Shown here: piece after piece, positions 46,105-54,326 of the stretch
Layout: the number at the start of each line of letters is the position of its first letter
How positions within the stretch are numbered: the stretch's first letter is position 1
Assembly: GCF_004801295.1 (NCBI RefSeq)
Contig: NZ_SSOC01000002.1
Location: 496,001 to 560,000, forward strand
From: Pseudothauera nasutitermitis
Lineage (GTDB): Bacteria > Pseudomonadota > Gammaproteobacteria > Burkholderiales > Rhodocyclaceae
Length of the DNA stretch: 64,000 bases
Direction: 5' to 3'
Notes under the pieces: generated by a model
What the model was told of the DNA's origin: nothing
What the model saw: the letters and a program-made list of their open reading frames with translations, nothing else
Database searches by the model: none
Position numbers and translations under genes: made by a program

Positions 46105-47091
46105 TCAAGGAAGGGGCGCGGACGCGCCGTCGGCGGCGGGCGCCAGGGAGCCCGGATCGAGCGGCGCATCGCCGCCGACCAGCACCTCGCGCCCTTCGCT
46201 GCGCAAGGCTTCCTCGGTTTCCTTGTTCATGACGATGATGGAAATCCGCCGGTTGGCGGGATCGAGGGGGTTTTCCCGGTTGAGGTGGATGGTGTCGGCC
46301 AGGCCGACCACGCGCAGCACCTTGCCGCTGTCCAGCCCGCCCGCCAGCAATTCACGCCGGGAAGCGTTCGCGCGGTTGCTCGACAGTTCCCAGTTGGAAA
46401 AGCTCAGTTCGCCGCCCGCGTAGGGCGCGGAATCGGTATGCCCCGACAGGCTGATCCGGTTGGGCACCTCGTTGAGCGCCCGCCCGATGGCATGCAGCAG
46501 GTCGCGCGTATACGGGCGCAGTACCGCGCTGCCGGTCAGGAACATCGGCCGGTTGTGTTCGTCGATCAGCTGGATGCGCAGCCCTTCCAGGGTGATGTCC
46601 ATGAGAATCTGGTCGCGGAACTGCCGCAGCGAGGCGTCGGCCTCGATGATCGCCTCGATGCGCCCCTTCAGGTCGATCAGGCGCGCGCGCTCCACCCGGC
46701 GCTCCTGCGCCGTGGCGTCCTCGACCTCGGGCGGCAGGCGGTGGCGGCCGGTGGCCGCATCGAGGTTGATGGTGCGCCGGCCTTCCACGTCGCCGCGCTT
46801 GACCTGCCCCACCGAACGGGTCAGATCCTCGCCGCCGCCGCTCACCACGCTGGAGCTGTCGCCCACCCCGCTGCCGCCTTGCAGCGAGAGCTTGAGCGGG
46901 TTCTGGAAGTAATCCGCGATGCCTTCGAGATCGCCCTGCGCCGTGGAGCCGAGCAGCCACATCAGCAGGAAGAAGGCCATCATCGCGGTGACGAAGTCCG
47001 CATAGGCGATCTTCCAGGCGCCGCCATGGCCGGCCGCACCGCCCTTCTTGATGCGTTTGACGACAATGGGCTGCTGGGTATCGTCGCTCAT
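46105..47091 (-). CDS. motB: Flagellar stator protein MotB
   Basis: 328 residues. A basic cytoplasmic N-terminus is followed by the single helix AYADFVTAMMAFFLLMWLLGS with the proton-accepting Asp. A plug/linker leads to the OmpA-like peptidoglycan-binding domain with LSGHTDSAPYAGGELSFSNWELSSNRA. Together with MotA it powers rotation using protons. Starts 79 bases after motA. Confidence 0.95.
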   Translation of the reverse strand: MSDDTQQPIVVKRIKKGGAAGHGGAWKIAYADFVTAMMAFFLLMWLLGSTAQGDLEGIADYFQNPLKLSLQGGSGVGDSSSVVSGGGEDLTRSVGQVKRGDVEGRRTINLDAATGRHRLPPEVEDATAQERRVERARLIDLKGRIEAIIEADASLRQFRDQILMDITLEGLRIQLIDEHNRPMFLTGSAVLRPYTRDLLHAIGRALNEVPNRISLSGHTDSAPYAGGELSFSNWELSSNRANASRRELLAGGLDSGKVLRVVGLADTIHLNRENPLDPANRRISIIVMNKETEEALRSEGREVLVGGDAPLDPGSLAPAADGASAPLP

Positions 47092-47170
47092 GTGCGCGCC
47101 TCAGCCGACGCGGCGGGCGGGACACGGAAAGGACAGCCGGCGCGCAGAAGGCCCATCTTGCCGTACGCCC

Positions 47171-48025
47171 TCAGCCCTTGCGGCTCTTGATGTCCTCCTC
47201 CAGCTCGGAGAAGGTCGGCCGGTCGGTGGAGAACAGCACCTTGCGGCCGAACTCGACGGCCACCTGCGGCGCGTAGCCGTTCATGCTGGCCAGCAGCACC
47301 ACCTTCATGCACTGGAAGATCTTGCCGGCCTCTTCGGCCTTCTGCTCCAACTGGCCGGCGATCGGCTGCACGAAGCCGTAGGACAGCAGGATGCCGAGGA
47401 AGGTACCCACCAGCGCGCCGCCGATCATCTTGCCCAGTACGGCGGGCGGTTCGCCCACCGAGCCCATCACGTTCACCACGCCCATCACCGCCACGACGAT
47501 GCCGAAGGCCGGCAGCGCGTCGCCGACCTTGGCGACGATGTGCGCGGGGCCGTGGGCTTCCTGATGGTGGGTTTCGATTTCCATGTCCATCAGGTTCTCG
47601 ATCTCGAAGGCGTTCAGGTTGCCGCCCACCATCATGCGCAGGTAATCGGTGAGGAACTCGATGGCGTGATGGTCGGCCATCACGCTCGGATACTTGGAGA
47701 AGATCGGGCTGGATTCCGGGTTGTCCACGTCGTTCTCGATGGACATCAGGCCTTCCTTGCGCACCTTGGCGAGGATCTCGTACAGCAAGGCGAGCACTTC
47801 CATGTACAGTGCCTTGTTGTAGCGCGAGCCCTTGAGCGCCGAGGGCAGCGCCTTCAGCGTGGCGCGCATGCTGCGCCCGCTGTTGCTCGCGACGAAGCCG
47901 CCGATGAGCAAGCCGACGATGGCCATGTATTCCACGGGCACCCAGATCGCCGCCAGGCTGCCATGCAGCGAGTAGGTACCCACCGAGGCAAGCAGCACAA
48001 TCACGTAACCGACGATCAGTAACAC
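47171..48025 (-). CDS. motA: Flagellar stator protein MotA
   Basis: 284 residues from a GTG at 48025 with GGGAG upstream. Four membrane helices: two near the N-terminus (LLIVGYVIVLLASVGTYSLHG; YMAIVGLLIGGFVAS) and two in the C-terminal half (ALPAFGIVVAVMGVVNVMGS; ALVGTFLGILLSYGFVQPIA). The cytoplasmic loop contains the torque-generating Arg/Glu region. It follows a candidate sigma-28 promoter. Confidence 0.95.
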   Translation of the reverse strand: MLLIVGYVIVLLASVGTYSLHGSLAAIWVPVEYMAIVGLLIGGFVASNSGRSMRATLKALPSALKGSRYNKALYMEVLALLYEILAKVRKEGLMSIENDVDNPESSPIFSKYPSVMADHHAIEFLTDYLRMMVGGNLNAFEIENLMDMEIETHHQEAHGPAHIVAKVGDALPAFGIVVAVMGVVNVMGSVGEPPAVLGKMIGGALVGTFLGILLSYGFVQPIAGQLEQKAEEAGKIFQCMKVVLLASMNGYAPQVAVEFGRKVLFSTDRPTFSELEEDIKSRKG

Positions 48026-48082
48026 CCGCCACTCCCATTCAAGACAGCCGCTGCAAAGCCGGCAGACATGCCGTCCGGCGCC

Positions 48083-48109
48083 CCGACGGCAACACAGGAA
48101 AATACTTTG
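48083..48109 (-). promoter_or_regulatory. Candidate FliA (sigma-28) promoter of motAB
   Basis: Minus strand CAAAGTAT-N11-GCCGTCGG: the -35 box has 6 of 8 and the -10 box starts GCCG but then diverges. Spacing is exact; 58 bases upstream of the motA GTG. Confidence 0.4.
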
Positions 48110-48153
48110 AAACTAACGTCGCTGCAAAGTGAAACTTGAACCCGACTGCCAAA

Positions 48154-48189
48154 AAAGAACGGGGCCGCCCGCATCGCGGACGGCCCCGT
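48154..48189 (-). terminator. Rho-independent terminator of flhDC
   Basis: On the minus strand ACGGGGCCG-TCCGC and GCGGG-CGGCCCCGT pair with one mismatch and are followed by TCTTTTTT. It lies about 300 bases beyond the flhC stop, with the MITE-like element in between. The stretch 48026-48485 holds no gene: it contains the motA promoter region, this terminator and the element. Confidence 0.8.
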
Positions 48190-48218
48190 GCTGCACGGCG
48201 TCAAACGCCGGATGGATC

Positions 48219-48486
48219 AGAGCCTGTCTACGCTCTTTTCATGGGTCCCGTTTCCCCGCCAGGCCGGTCGATGCAAGGCACAAAACGCAGTCGGGCTGGT
48301 GGCCCGGCGAGTATTTGTAACGCCGCAGCGGCCGGCCTGGCGGGGCAACCCGTAGGGCAGTCGCCCAAAGCGCCCCGCTCCGCGTTGCGCGCCTTGCCAA
48401 GACCACCGGTATTGGCTGCGCCGCGCGCCTTGAGCGGAACACTTTGGGCGGCTGCGGGACCCATGAAAAGAGCGTAGACAGGCTCT
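48219..48486. mobile_element. 268-bp MITE-like element with 32-bp perfect terminal inverted repeats
   Basis: The ends (48219-48250 and 48455-48486; outer bases AGAGCCTGTCTACGCTCTTT) are perfect 32-base inverted repeats. Further inside, CCCCGCCAGGCCGG and CCGGCCTGGCGGGG (48254-48267 and 48330-48343) form a second inverted repeat. No coding capacity. The right end coincides with the first base of the flhC stop codon. A degraded relative is at 43537. Confidence 0.8.
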
Positions 48487-49031
48487 CAGACCAGTTCGGC
48501 CTTGGCGCGGCGCGCGGCGCGCTTGGTCTTGCCGGCGCGCGAGGGCATGTTGCACAGGCCGCAGACGAAGTTCTGCGTCGGGTCGTAGGCATGCGCCACG
48601 TAATGGCCGCCGCAGCAGGTGCACGGCGCCATCTGGATCAGATCGGCATCGTAGAAACGCACCAGGGTCCAGGCGCGGGTCAGGCTCAGCACCGGCTCCA
48701 TCTGATCCGACTCGATGTGGTCGAGATACAGGTGATAGGCCTTCAGGATGGAATCCAGCCCGCGCAGACCGGCGCGATCGCTGAAGAAACGGTAGAAGCC
48801 CATGAACAGCGACGAATGCACGTTCGGCTGCCAGGTCATGAACCAGTCGGTGGAAAACGGCAGCATGCCCTTCGGGGGCGACACGCCGCGCACTTCCTTG
48901 TAGATCTTCAGCAGGCGCTCGCGGCTGAGCTTGGTCTCGGCCTCGAGCATCTGCATGCGCGCGCCGAGGCGCACCATTTCGACGGCGCGCTGGATGTCCT
49001 CGGCTTCCTGGATGATGCTCTTGTTCTTCAT
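48486..49031 (-). CDS. flhC: Flagellar master regulator subunit FlhC
   Basis: 181 residues. The zinc site is formed by the cysteines of APCTCCGGHYV and FVCGLCNMP. SIIQEAEDIQRAVEMVRLGARMQMLEAETKLSRERLLKIYKEV is the conserved DNA-contacting N-terminus. With FlhD it makes the FlhD4C2 activator of class II flagellar genes. Overlaps flhD by 4 bases. Its stop codon shares its last base position with the MITE-like element's end. Confidence 0.96.
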   Translation of the reverse strand: MKNKSIIQEAEDIQRAVEMVRLGARMQMLEAETKLSRERLLKIYKEVRGVSPPKGMLPFSTDWFMTWQPNVHSSLFMGFYRFFSDRAGLRGLDSILKAYHLYLDHIESDQMEPVLSLTRAWTLVRFYDADLIQMAPCTCCGGHYVAHAYDPTQNFVCGLCNMPSRAGKTKRAARRAKAELV

Positions 49032-49360
49032 TGTTCCGCTCCCTGAAACTGCTCCTCGAGCGGCCTGGACGCCGCGATGATCGCCGCGTGCAGCCCGGAA
49101 GTCGCCGCGTCGCGGCCGTTGCCCGCCATCAGCCCGGCCAGCATGCCGTCGTCGAAACGGAAGCGCGGCAGCAGCGTCTGGCTGCCGGCCATGCGTACCA
49201 GCTTGGCGGCGGACAGGCCCAGAATCAGATCGGCCATCTCGCCGCCGATGCCGAGCCGGTACATGGCGGTTTCGCGATCGCTGCGCAACATCTGCTGCGC
49301 GAGCATCAGATAGGCCAGGTTCAATTCACGGATTTCGGCCTGAAAATCGGGGCGATCCAT
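49028..49360 (-). CDS. flhD: Flagellar master regulator subunit FlhD
   Basis: 110 residues: EIRELNLAYLMLAQQMLRSDRETAMYRLGIGGEMADLILGLSAAKLVRMAGS is the family core; the Cys65 disulfide position of E. coli FlhD is not conserved. It pairs with FlhC. A sigma-70-like promoter is 33 bases upstream. Confidence 0.95.
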   Translation of the reverse strand: MDRPDFQAEIRELNLAYLMLAQQMLRSDRETAMYRLGIGGEMADLILGLSAAKLVRMAGSQTLLPRFRFDDGMLAGLMAGNGRDAATSGLHAAIIAASRPLEEQFQGAEQ

Positions 49361-49392
49361 TTATAAGCTCCCAATCAGGGACAAGCTACTCG

Positions 49393-49421
49393 AAGTTAAA
49401 GTGAATTCTGAAGAATTGCAA
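49393..49421 (-). promoter_or_regulatory. Predicted sigma-70 promoter of flhDC
   Basis: Minus strand TTGCAA, 17 bases, TAACTT, in an AT-rich stretch 33 bases before the flhD ATG. The 49361-49682 gap contains this, the terminator below and nothing else I recognise. Confidence 0.5.
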
Positions 49422-49459
49422 CCTACCTGCCCATCGGTGTAACAGGAAATTTACAGTAG

Positions 49460-49500
49460 CAACAAAAAGAAAACGCCTGTAAGGAATTCCCTTACAGGCG
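49460..49500 (-). terminator. Rho-independent terminator of the REC-GGDEF-EAL gene
   Basis: CGCCTGTAAGG, 5 bases, CCTTACAGGCG: a perfect 11-bp stem, followed on the minus strand by TTTTCTTTTTGTTG. It sits between flhD and the signalling gene and insulates flhDC from it. Confidence 0.85.
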
Positions 49501-49682
49501 CTCGATCCGTCTACCGGTTCACGGTCGAACGCGGCCCGACTTTAGCGGATTTTCCCGCCAATAGCGCCAAGGGGCGCGGTTTTGCGGGATTTTCCGGGAG
49601 GGAATGTTGCGTAAACGCCCGCCTCATGCCCACCTACGCGCCCGGCATGACCCCATCCGCCCTGCCGGCGGGCGCAAGGCGT

Positions 49683-51413
49683 TCAGCACGGGGGCGTGGA
49701 AAACACCAGGCGTTCGAGCGGTACCGGACGGCTGAAGTGGAAGCCTTGCAGGAAATCGCAGCCCGCGGCGCGCAGCACCTCGGCCTGCTCGGCGGTCTCC
49801 ACCCCTTCGGCGATGGTGGACAGGCGCAGATTGCCGGCGAGCGCGATGATCGCGCGCACGATGGCGGCATCGCCCTCGTCCTCGCACAGATCGCGCACGA
49901 AGGACTTGTCGATCTTGACGATGTCAATCGGCAGGCGCTTCAGATAGGACAGCGACGAATAACCGGTGCCGAAGTCATCCACCGCCACCTGCACGCCCAT
50001 GTTCTTCAGCGCGCGCAGCATGCCGACGGCCGACTCCACGTCGGTCATCAGCGAACTCTCGGTGATCTCCAGCACCAGGCTGGCCGGCGGCAGCGCGCTG
50101 TCGCGCAATGCGTCGGCGACCACCTCGAGCAGGCGAGGCTGGGCGAACTGGACGGCGGAGACGTTGACCGACACCCGCACGCGCTCGTGCCCGACCTCCA
50201 GCCAGCGGCGCGCCTGGCGCGTGGCCTCGCCGAGCACCCAGGCGCCGATATCCACGATCAGGCCGGTCTCGTCGGCCATCGGGATGAAGCGGTCGGGCGA
50301 CAGGCGCCCGAGGCGCGGATGCTGCCAGCGCACCAGCACTTCGGCACCGACGGCCCCCAGGTGGCGCGCGCTGATCACCGGCTGGTATTCGAGGAACAGT
50401 TCGCCGCGCTCCACGGCGTGGCGCAGGTCGCTTTCCAGCGCGAGGCGCTCGGCGGACGCGGCATTCATCGTGCGCTCGTAGAAGCGCACGCCGTTGCCCC
50501 CGTCGCGCTTGATCTGGCGGATGGCGGTCTCCGCGTTCATCAGCAGATCGAGCACGGCCTCGCCGTCGGTGGGAATCATGGCGACGCCGACGCTGGCGGT
50601 GAGGAACAGCTCGATGCGGTCCTTCATCAGCGGGCGGTCGAAGCTGCGCACGATCCAGCCGGCGAGCATTTCCACGCTGCCACGATCGCCGGCACCCGGC
50701 AGGAACACGCCGAATTCGTCGCCGCCCAGGCGCGCCAGCACCACTTCCGGCCCCAGCCCTTCCCGCAGGCGCTGGCCGATGTGGCGCAGCAGTTCGTTGC
50801 CGGTCTCGTAGCCGAAGCTGGCGTTGATGCGCATGAAGCGGTCGATGTCCACTACCAGCACCGCCCCGGCGGGCGGGCGTCCGCGTTCCTGGCTGTCGCG
50901 GATGGCGTCATTGACCTTGTTGCAGAACAGGTGGTGGTTGGGCAGCGCGGAGAGGCCGTCGAAGAAGGCCAGTTGCTGGATGCGCGAATCGGCATGGCGC
51001 ACCGCGCGGCGGGCGCGGGCGCCGCGCAGTTCGCGCTCGATGACCGGCACCAGGCGCTCGTAATCGCCCTTGCTGACGTAGTCGTCCACCCCGTCGTACA
51101 TGGCCGAGATCGCCTGGCGGCTGGAAATCTGCCCGGAATGGATGATGAAGGGCACATCGCGCGCGCTGCGCTTGAGCACGTCGAGCGCGGCCAGGGCGTC
51201 GAAACCCGGCATGTGATGGTCGGCCAGGACGATGTCCCAGTCTTCCGCGGCCAGCGCGGCGGCCATGTCGAGCGCGCAATCGACCCGGCGGCATTCGATC
51301 GCCATCCCCCGCCGGCCGAGTTCGGCGCGCAGCAGGTAGGCGTCGTCCTCGCTGTCGTCGACCAGCAGCACGCGTACGGGGGCATCGGTGCGCAACGGCA
51401 GTTCCTCGTTCAT
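49683..51413 (-). CDS. REC-GGDEF-EAL c-di-GMP signalling protein
   Basis: 576 residues from the ATG at 51413. The receiver (about 14-130) has VDDSEDD and phospho-acceptor D65 (LADHHMPG). GGDEF (230-234) is intact in RLGGDEFGVF with no RxxD inhibitory site five residues upstream. The EAL domain signature is EVL (358-360), an accepted variant, with ITESSL, DDFGTGYSS, KIDKSFV and AEGVET all present, so phosphodiesterase activity is plausible. A bifunctional or PDE-dominant enzyme controlled by phosphorylation is inferred. It lies upstream of flhDC on the same strand. Confidence 0.93.
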   Translation of the reverse strand: MNEELPLRTDAPVRVLLVDDSEDDAYLLRAELGRRGMAIECRRVDCALDMAAALAAEDWDIVLADHHMPGFDALAALDVLKRSARDVPFIIHSGQISSRQAISAMYDGVDDYVSKGDYERLVPVIERELRGARARRAVRHADSRIQQLAFFDGLSALPNHHLFCNKVNDAIRDSQERGRPPAGAVLVVDIDRFMRINASFGYETGNELLRHIGQRLREGLGPEVVLARLGGDEFGVFLPGAGDRGSVEMLAGWIVRSFDRPLMKDRIELFLTASVGVAMIPTDGEAVLDLLMNAETAIRQIKRDGGNGVRFYERTMNAASAERLALESDLRHAVERGELFLEYQPVISARHLGAVGAEVLVRWQHPRLGRLSPDRFIPMADETGLIVDIGAWVLGEATRQARRWLEVGHERVRVSVNVSAVQFAQPRLLEVVADALRDSALPPASLVLEITESSLMTDVESAVGMLRALKNMGVQVAVDDFGTGYSSLSYLKRLPIDIVKIDKSFVRDLCEDEGDAAIVRAIIALAGNLRLSTIAEGVETAEQAEVLRAAGCDFLQGFHFSRPVPLERLVFSTPPC

Positions 51414-51450
51414 GCGCCCCATCGATCCAGGACTGTGCACCCGGCGAGCC

Positions 51451-53430
51451 TCACCGCCCATCACTCCGCCCGTGCTGCAACTGCACTGCTTCGGTGCGAT
51501 TGCGGCCAAGCTGCTTGGCGCGGTAGGCGCCCTGGTCCGCGCGCTTGATCAGCGCGTCGAGGTCGGCCATGGCGGCCTCGCGTACCGCCACGCCGATGCT
51601 GATGCTCACCCGGATGAGCTTGTCGCCGATCCGTACGGTAAGCCCATCGACCGCGTGACGCAGGCGCTCGCCGCACACCAGCGCGGATTGCAGTTCGGTG
51701 TCCGGGCAGATGGCGAGGAATTCGTCGCCACCGGTGCGGCAGATCACGTCCTGGCCGCGCAGCGCCCCGCGCAGCGCATCGGCGGCGGCGCGCAGCACCG
51801 CATCGCCGGCGTCGTGGCCGAGGGTGTCGTTGATGCGCTTGAACTCGTCGATGTCGATGATCATGCACGACAGCGGCCGTCCGCTGCGGCTGGAGCCCTG
51901 CCATTCCTGCTGCATGCGCTCGATGGCATAGCGGCGGTTGGGGAAGCCCGTCAGCGCGTCGGTGAGCGCGGCTTCCTGCAGGCGCCGGTTGCTCACCGCC
52001 AGTTCGGCGGCGAAGCGGCGGATTTCCTCGCGGTCGTGCTCCAGCTCCTGCTGCAGGCGCACCACGCGCAGCGCGGCCCGCATGCGGGCGGCGAGCACGC
52101 GCGGGTTCAGCGGCTTGCCGATGAAGTCGTCGGCGCCGGCTTCGAAAGCCTCGATGAGCCCCTCGTCCTCTTCCGTCTCGGTCAGCAGCAGGATGTAGAG
52201 ATTGCGGCCGATGCGCGTCGCGCGCAGCGCGCGGATCAACTCCAGCCCGTCCATGCCGGGCATGGCCGAATCGCACAGCAGCACGTCGGGCTGCAATTCC
52301 AGGGCGGATTCCATGCCGGCATGCCCGTCGGTGGCCTCATGCACCGCGTAGGAGGCCTCTTCCAGCACGGCGCGCAGTTGGGCACGCACCTCGGCATCAT
52401 CCTCGACCACCAGCACGCGTACGGCCGACTCTTCGTCCTCCTCGGCGGCGCTGCCCTCCTCGGCCGGCTCTTCGCGCACCGGCTGCGGCATGCGCAACGT
52501 CTGCGGCCCGCCCCCCTGCTCCAGCAAGGCCTTGAAATCCGGCGCATCGACCGGTTCCAGCTGCAGCATGCCGCGCCATTCCAGCCAGAGCGTGGCGATA
52601 TGCTCGCCCGCGGAAGCCAGTTCGGCCGGCGGCAGATCGATGGTCGCGCCCAGTTCGATCATGCGCGCGGCAATCTCTGCATGCCCTTCGCGCGGCGCCT
52701 GGCACAGGTCGGCCACCATGCCGCCCAGCACCAGGGTATTCAACAGCATGTGGATGCGCGTACCGGGCGCGCAGCTCATGCGTTCCGGCGTTTCGTAGAG
52801 GCTCACCGGTTCGATGAGCACCTTCGGCACACCCCAGTCGCTGAGCATGGCGGCGCCCAGTTCGGTGTGCGTCATCGCGAAGGCGCGGTGCTCCAGATCG
52901 CTCAGGCGCAGTTCGGGAAAGCGGCGCGCCTCCACCAGCACCTGGCCGTACTCGACCGGATACAGCGTGGCCAGCGCCAGCCGCCCCACGTCGGCGAGCA
53001 GTCCCAGGCTGAACAGTTCGTCCGGCGCGCCGGCGCGGTTGCGCTGCGCAAGCACCTGGGTGGCCAGCGCCATGGCCAGCGAGCGCGACCAGAACAGGCC
53101 GTAATCGAAGCCGCGGCAGGCGCCCCGGCGATAGTTGGAAAGCAGCGAGAAACCCAGCGCCATGCTGCGCACGGCCGGCAGGCCGAGCACCATCAGCGCT
53201 TCCTGCACCGACACCACCGGCCGGCGGGTCAGCGCCACGATGCCGTTGGCGGCCTTGATCAGGCGGCCGACGAAGGCCGGATCGCTCTTGATCACCCGCG
53301 CCAGTTCGACCATCGACACTTCGTCGTGCTGGGTCAGGCGGATGATGGCCAGCGCCACGCCGCGCGGGGACGGCAGATCCCCGGAGGCCTTCAGTTGTTC
53401 GTAACGCTTTGAATCGAACGTGTTGGTCAT
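51451..53430 (-). CDS. HDOD-REC-GGDEF diguanylate cyclase
   Basis: 659 residues. HDOD domain about 15-290 (DPAFVGRLIKAANG, LGLLADVGRLALATLYP), receiver about 340-460 (VLVVEDDAEVRAQ, LLCDSAMPGMDG, GKPL) and GGDEF about 480-650. The catalytic loop is RTGGDEFLAI, preceded five residues earlier by RGQD, an inhibitory I-site, so a feedback-controlled diguanylate cyclase is expected. HDOD lacks catalytic HD residues and is a scaffold domain. 37 bases before the REC-GGDEF-EAL gene, so the two opposing c-di-GMP enzymes share a transcript. Confidence 0.93.
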   Translation of the reverse strand: MTNTFDSKRYEQLKASGDLPSPRGVALAIIRLTQHDEVSMVELARVIKSDPAFVGRLIKAANGIVALTRRPVVSVQEALMVLGLPAVRSMALGFSLLSNYRRGACRGFDYGLFWSRSLAMALATQVLAQRNRAGAPDELFSLGLLADVGRLALATLYPVEYGQVLVEARRFPELRLSDLEHRAFAMTHTELGAAMLSDWGVPKVLIEPVSLYETPERMSCAPGTRIHMLLNTLVLGGMVADLCQAPREGHAEIAARMIELGATIDLPPAELASAGEHIATLWLEWRGMLQLEPVDAPDFKALLEQGGGPQTLRMPQPVREEPAEEGSAAEEDEESAVRVLVVEDDAEVRAQLRAVLEEASYAVHEATDGHAGMESALELQPDVLLCDSAMPGMDGLELIRALRATRIGRNLYILLLTETEEDEGLIEAFEAGADDFIGKPLNPRVLAARMRAALRVVRLQQELEHDREEIRRFAAELAVSNRRLQEAALTDALTGFPNRRYAIERMQQEWQGSSRSGRPLSCMIIDIDEFKRINDTLGHDAGDAVLRAAADALRGALRGQDVICRTGGDEFLAICPDTELQSALVCGERLRHAVDGLTVRIGDKLIRVSISIGVAVREAAMADLDALIKRADQGAYRAKQLGRNRTEAVQLQHGRSDGR

Positions 53431-53604
53431 GGTGCATCCATTTCGGTACCGCGGCGCGTCCCGAGTTCGCGATGCGGAGCGGACGGGGGCGGCGCCCCGT
53501 CCGGGGAGGGACTATGAAGCATCTGCGCCGCGGAGGGAAGCGTTTGCCCGAACCCGCTCCTCCACGCCCCGGGAATCCACCTCGCCACCCGTCATGCGAC
53601 AGCA

Positions 53605-53632
53605 CTGCGCGTGCGGAAAAGCGGGCTAGAAT
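53605..53632 (+). promoter_or_regulatory. Candidate promoter of the Nudix gene
   Basis: CTGCGC, 16 bases, TAGAAT followed by CCGCGC, 29 bases before the Nudix start. The -35 box is weak. Confidence 0.35.
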
Positions 53633-53660
53633 CCGCGCATCGACAATCCGGCCTTCCCCC

Positions 53661-54203
53661 ATGAAGTTCTGTTCCGATTGCGGCACGCCGGTGGATCTGC
53701 GCATCCCGGCGGGCGACTCCCTGCCCCGCCACGTCTGTCCCGCGTGCGGCAGCATCCACTATCAGAATCCCAAGCTGGTGGTCGGCGCGCTGGCCGAATG
53801 GGAAGGCCGCGTGCTGCTCTGCCGCCGCGCCATCGAGCCGCGCCACGGCTACTGGACATTGCCTGCCGGCTTCATGGAGAACCAGGAAAGCACCGCCGAC
53901 GCCGCCGCGCGCGAAACACTGGAGGAAGCCTGCGCGCGCATCGAGGTCGGCGAGATGTTCACGCTGTACGACATTCCCCACATCAGCCAGGTGCATATCG
54001 TCTACCGTGCCCGGCTGCTCGACCTCGATTTCCGCCCCGGCGAGGAATCGCTCGAGGTGGGCCTGTTCGACGAAGCCGACATCCCCTGGGAGCAGCTCGC
54101 CTTCCGCTCCATCGAGTTCACCCTGCGGCGCTACTACGAAGACCGCCGCCAGGGGAGCTACCGCTTCCACACCGGACGCATCTCCCCGCCGCTCGGGCTC
54201 TGA
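53661..54203 (+). CDS. Nudix hydrolase with N-terminal zinc ribbon
   Basis: 180 residues from the ATG at 53661. Cys pairs in FCSDCG and VCPACG form a zinc ribbon, followed by HYQNPKLVVGAL. The Nudix box is complete: G-F-M-E-N-Q-E-S-T-A-D-A-A-A-R-E-T-L-E-E-A. This is the NudC-related ADP-ribose/NADH pyrophosphatase-like group common in proteobacteria. It lacks NudC's long N-terminal domain, so the substrate may be ADP-ribose or a coenzyme. Monocistronic. Confidence 0.9.
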   Translation: MKFCSDCGTPVDLRIPAGDSLPRHVCPACGSIHYQNPKLVVGALAEWEGRVLLCRRAIEPRHGYWTLPAGFMENQESTADAAARETLEEACARIEVGEMFTLYDIPHISQVHIVYRARLLDLDFRPGEESLEVGLFDEADIPWEQLAFRSIEFTLRRYYEDRRQGSYRFHTGRISPPLGL

Positions 54204-54326
54204 CCCATCCGCCACACCTGACCTGTAAACACCGGCAGCGCTTGCCGTCGCCCCCCGCGATCTGTTCTGATTGCACGATCGCCGGCGACATCCACGCCCG
54301 CCGGGATGCATTGCGCGGGAGGTCCT

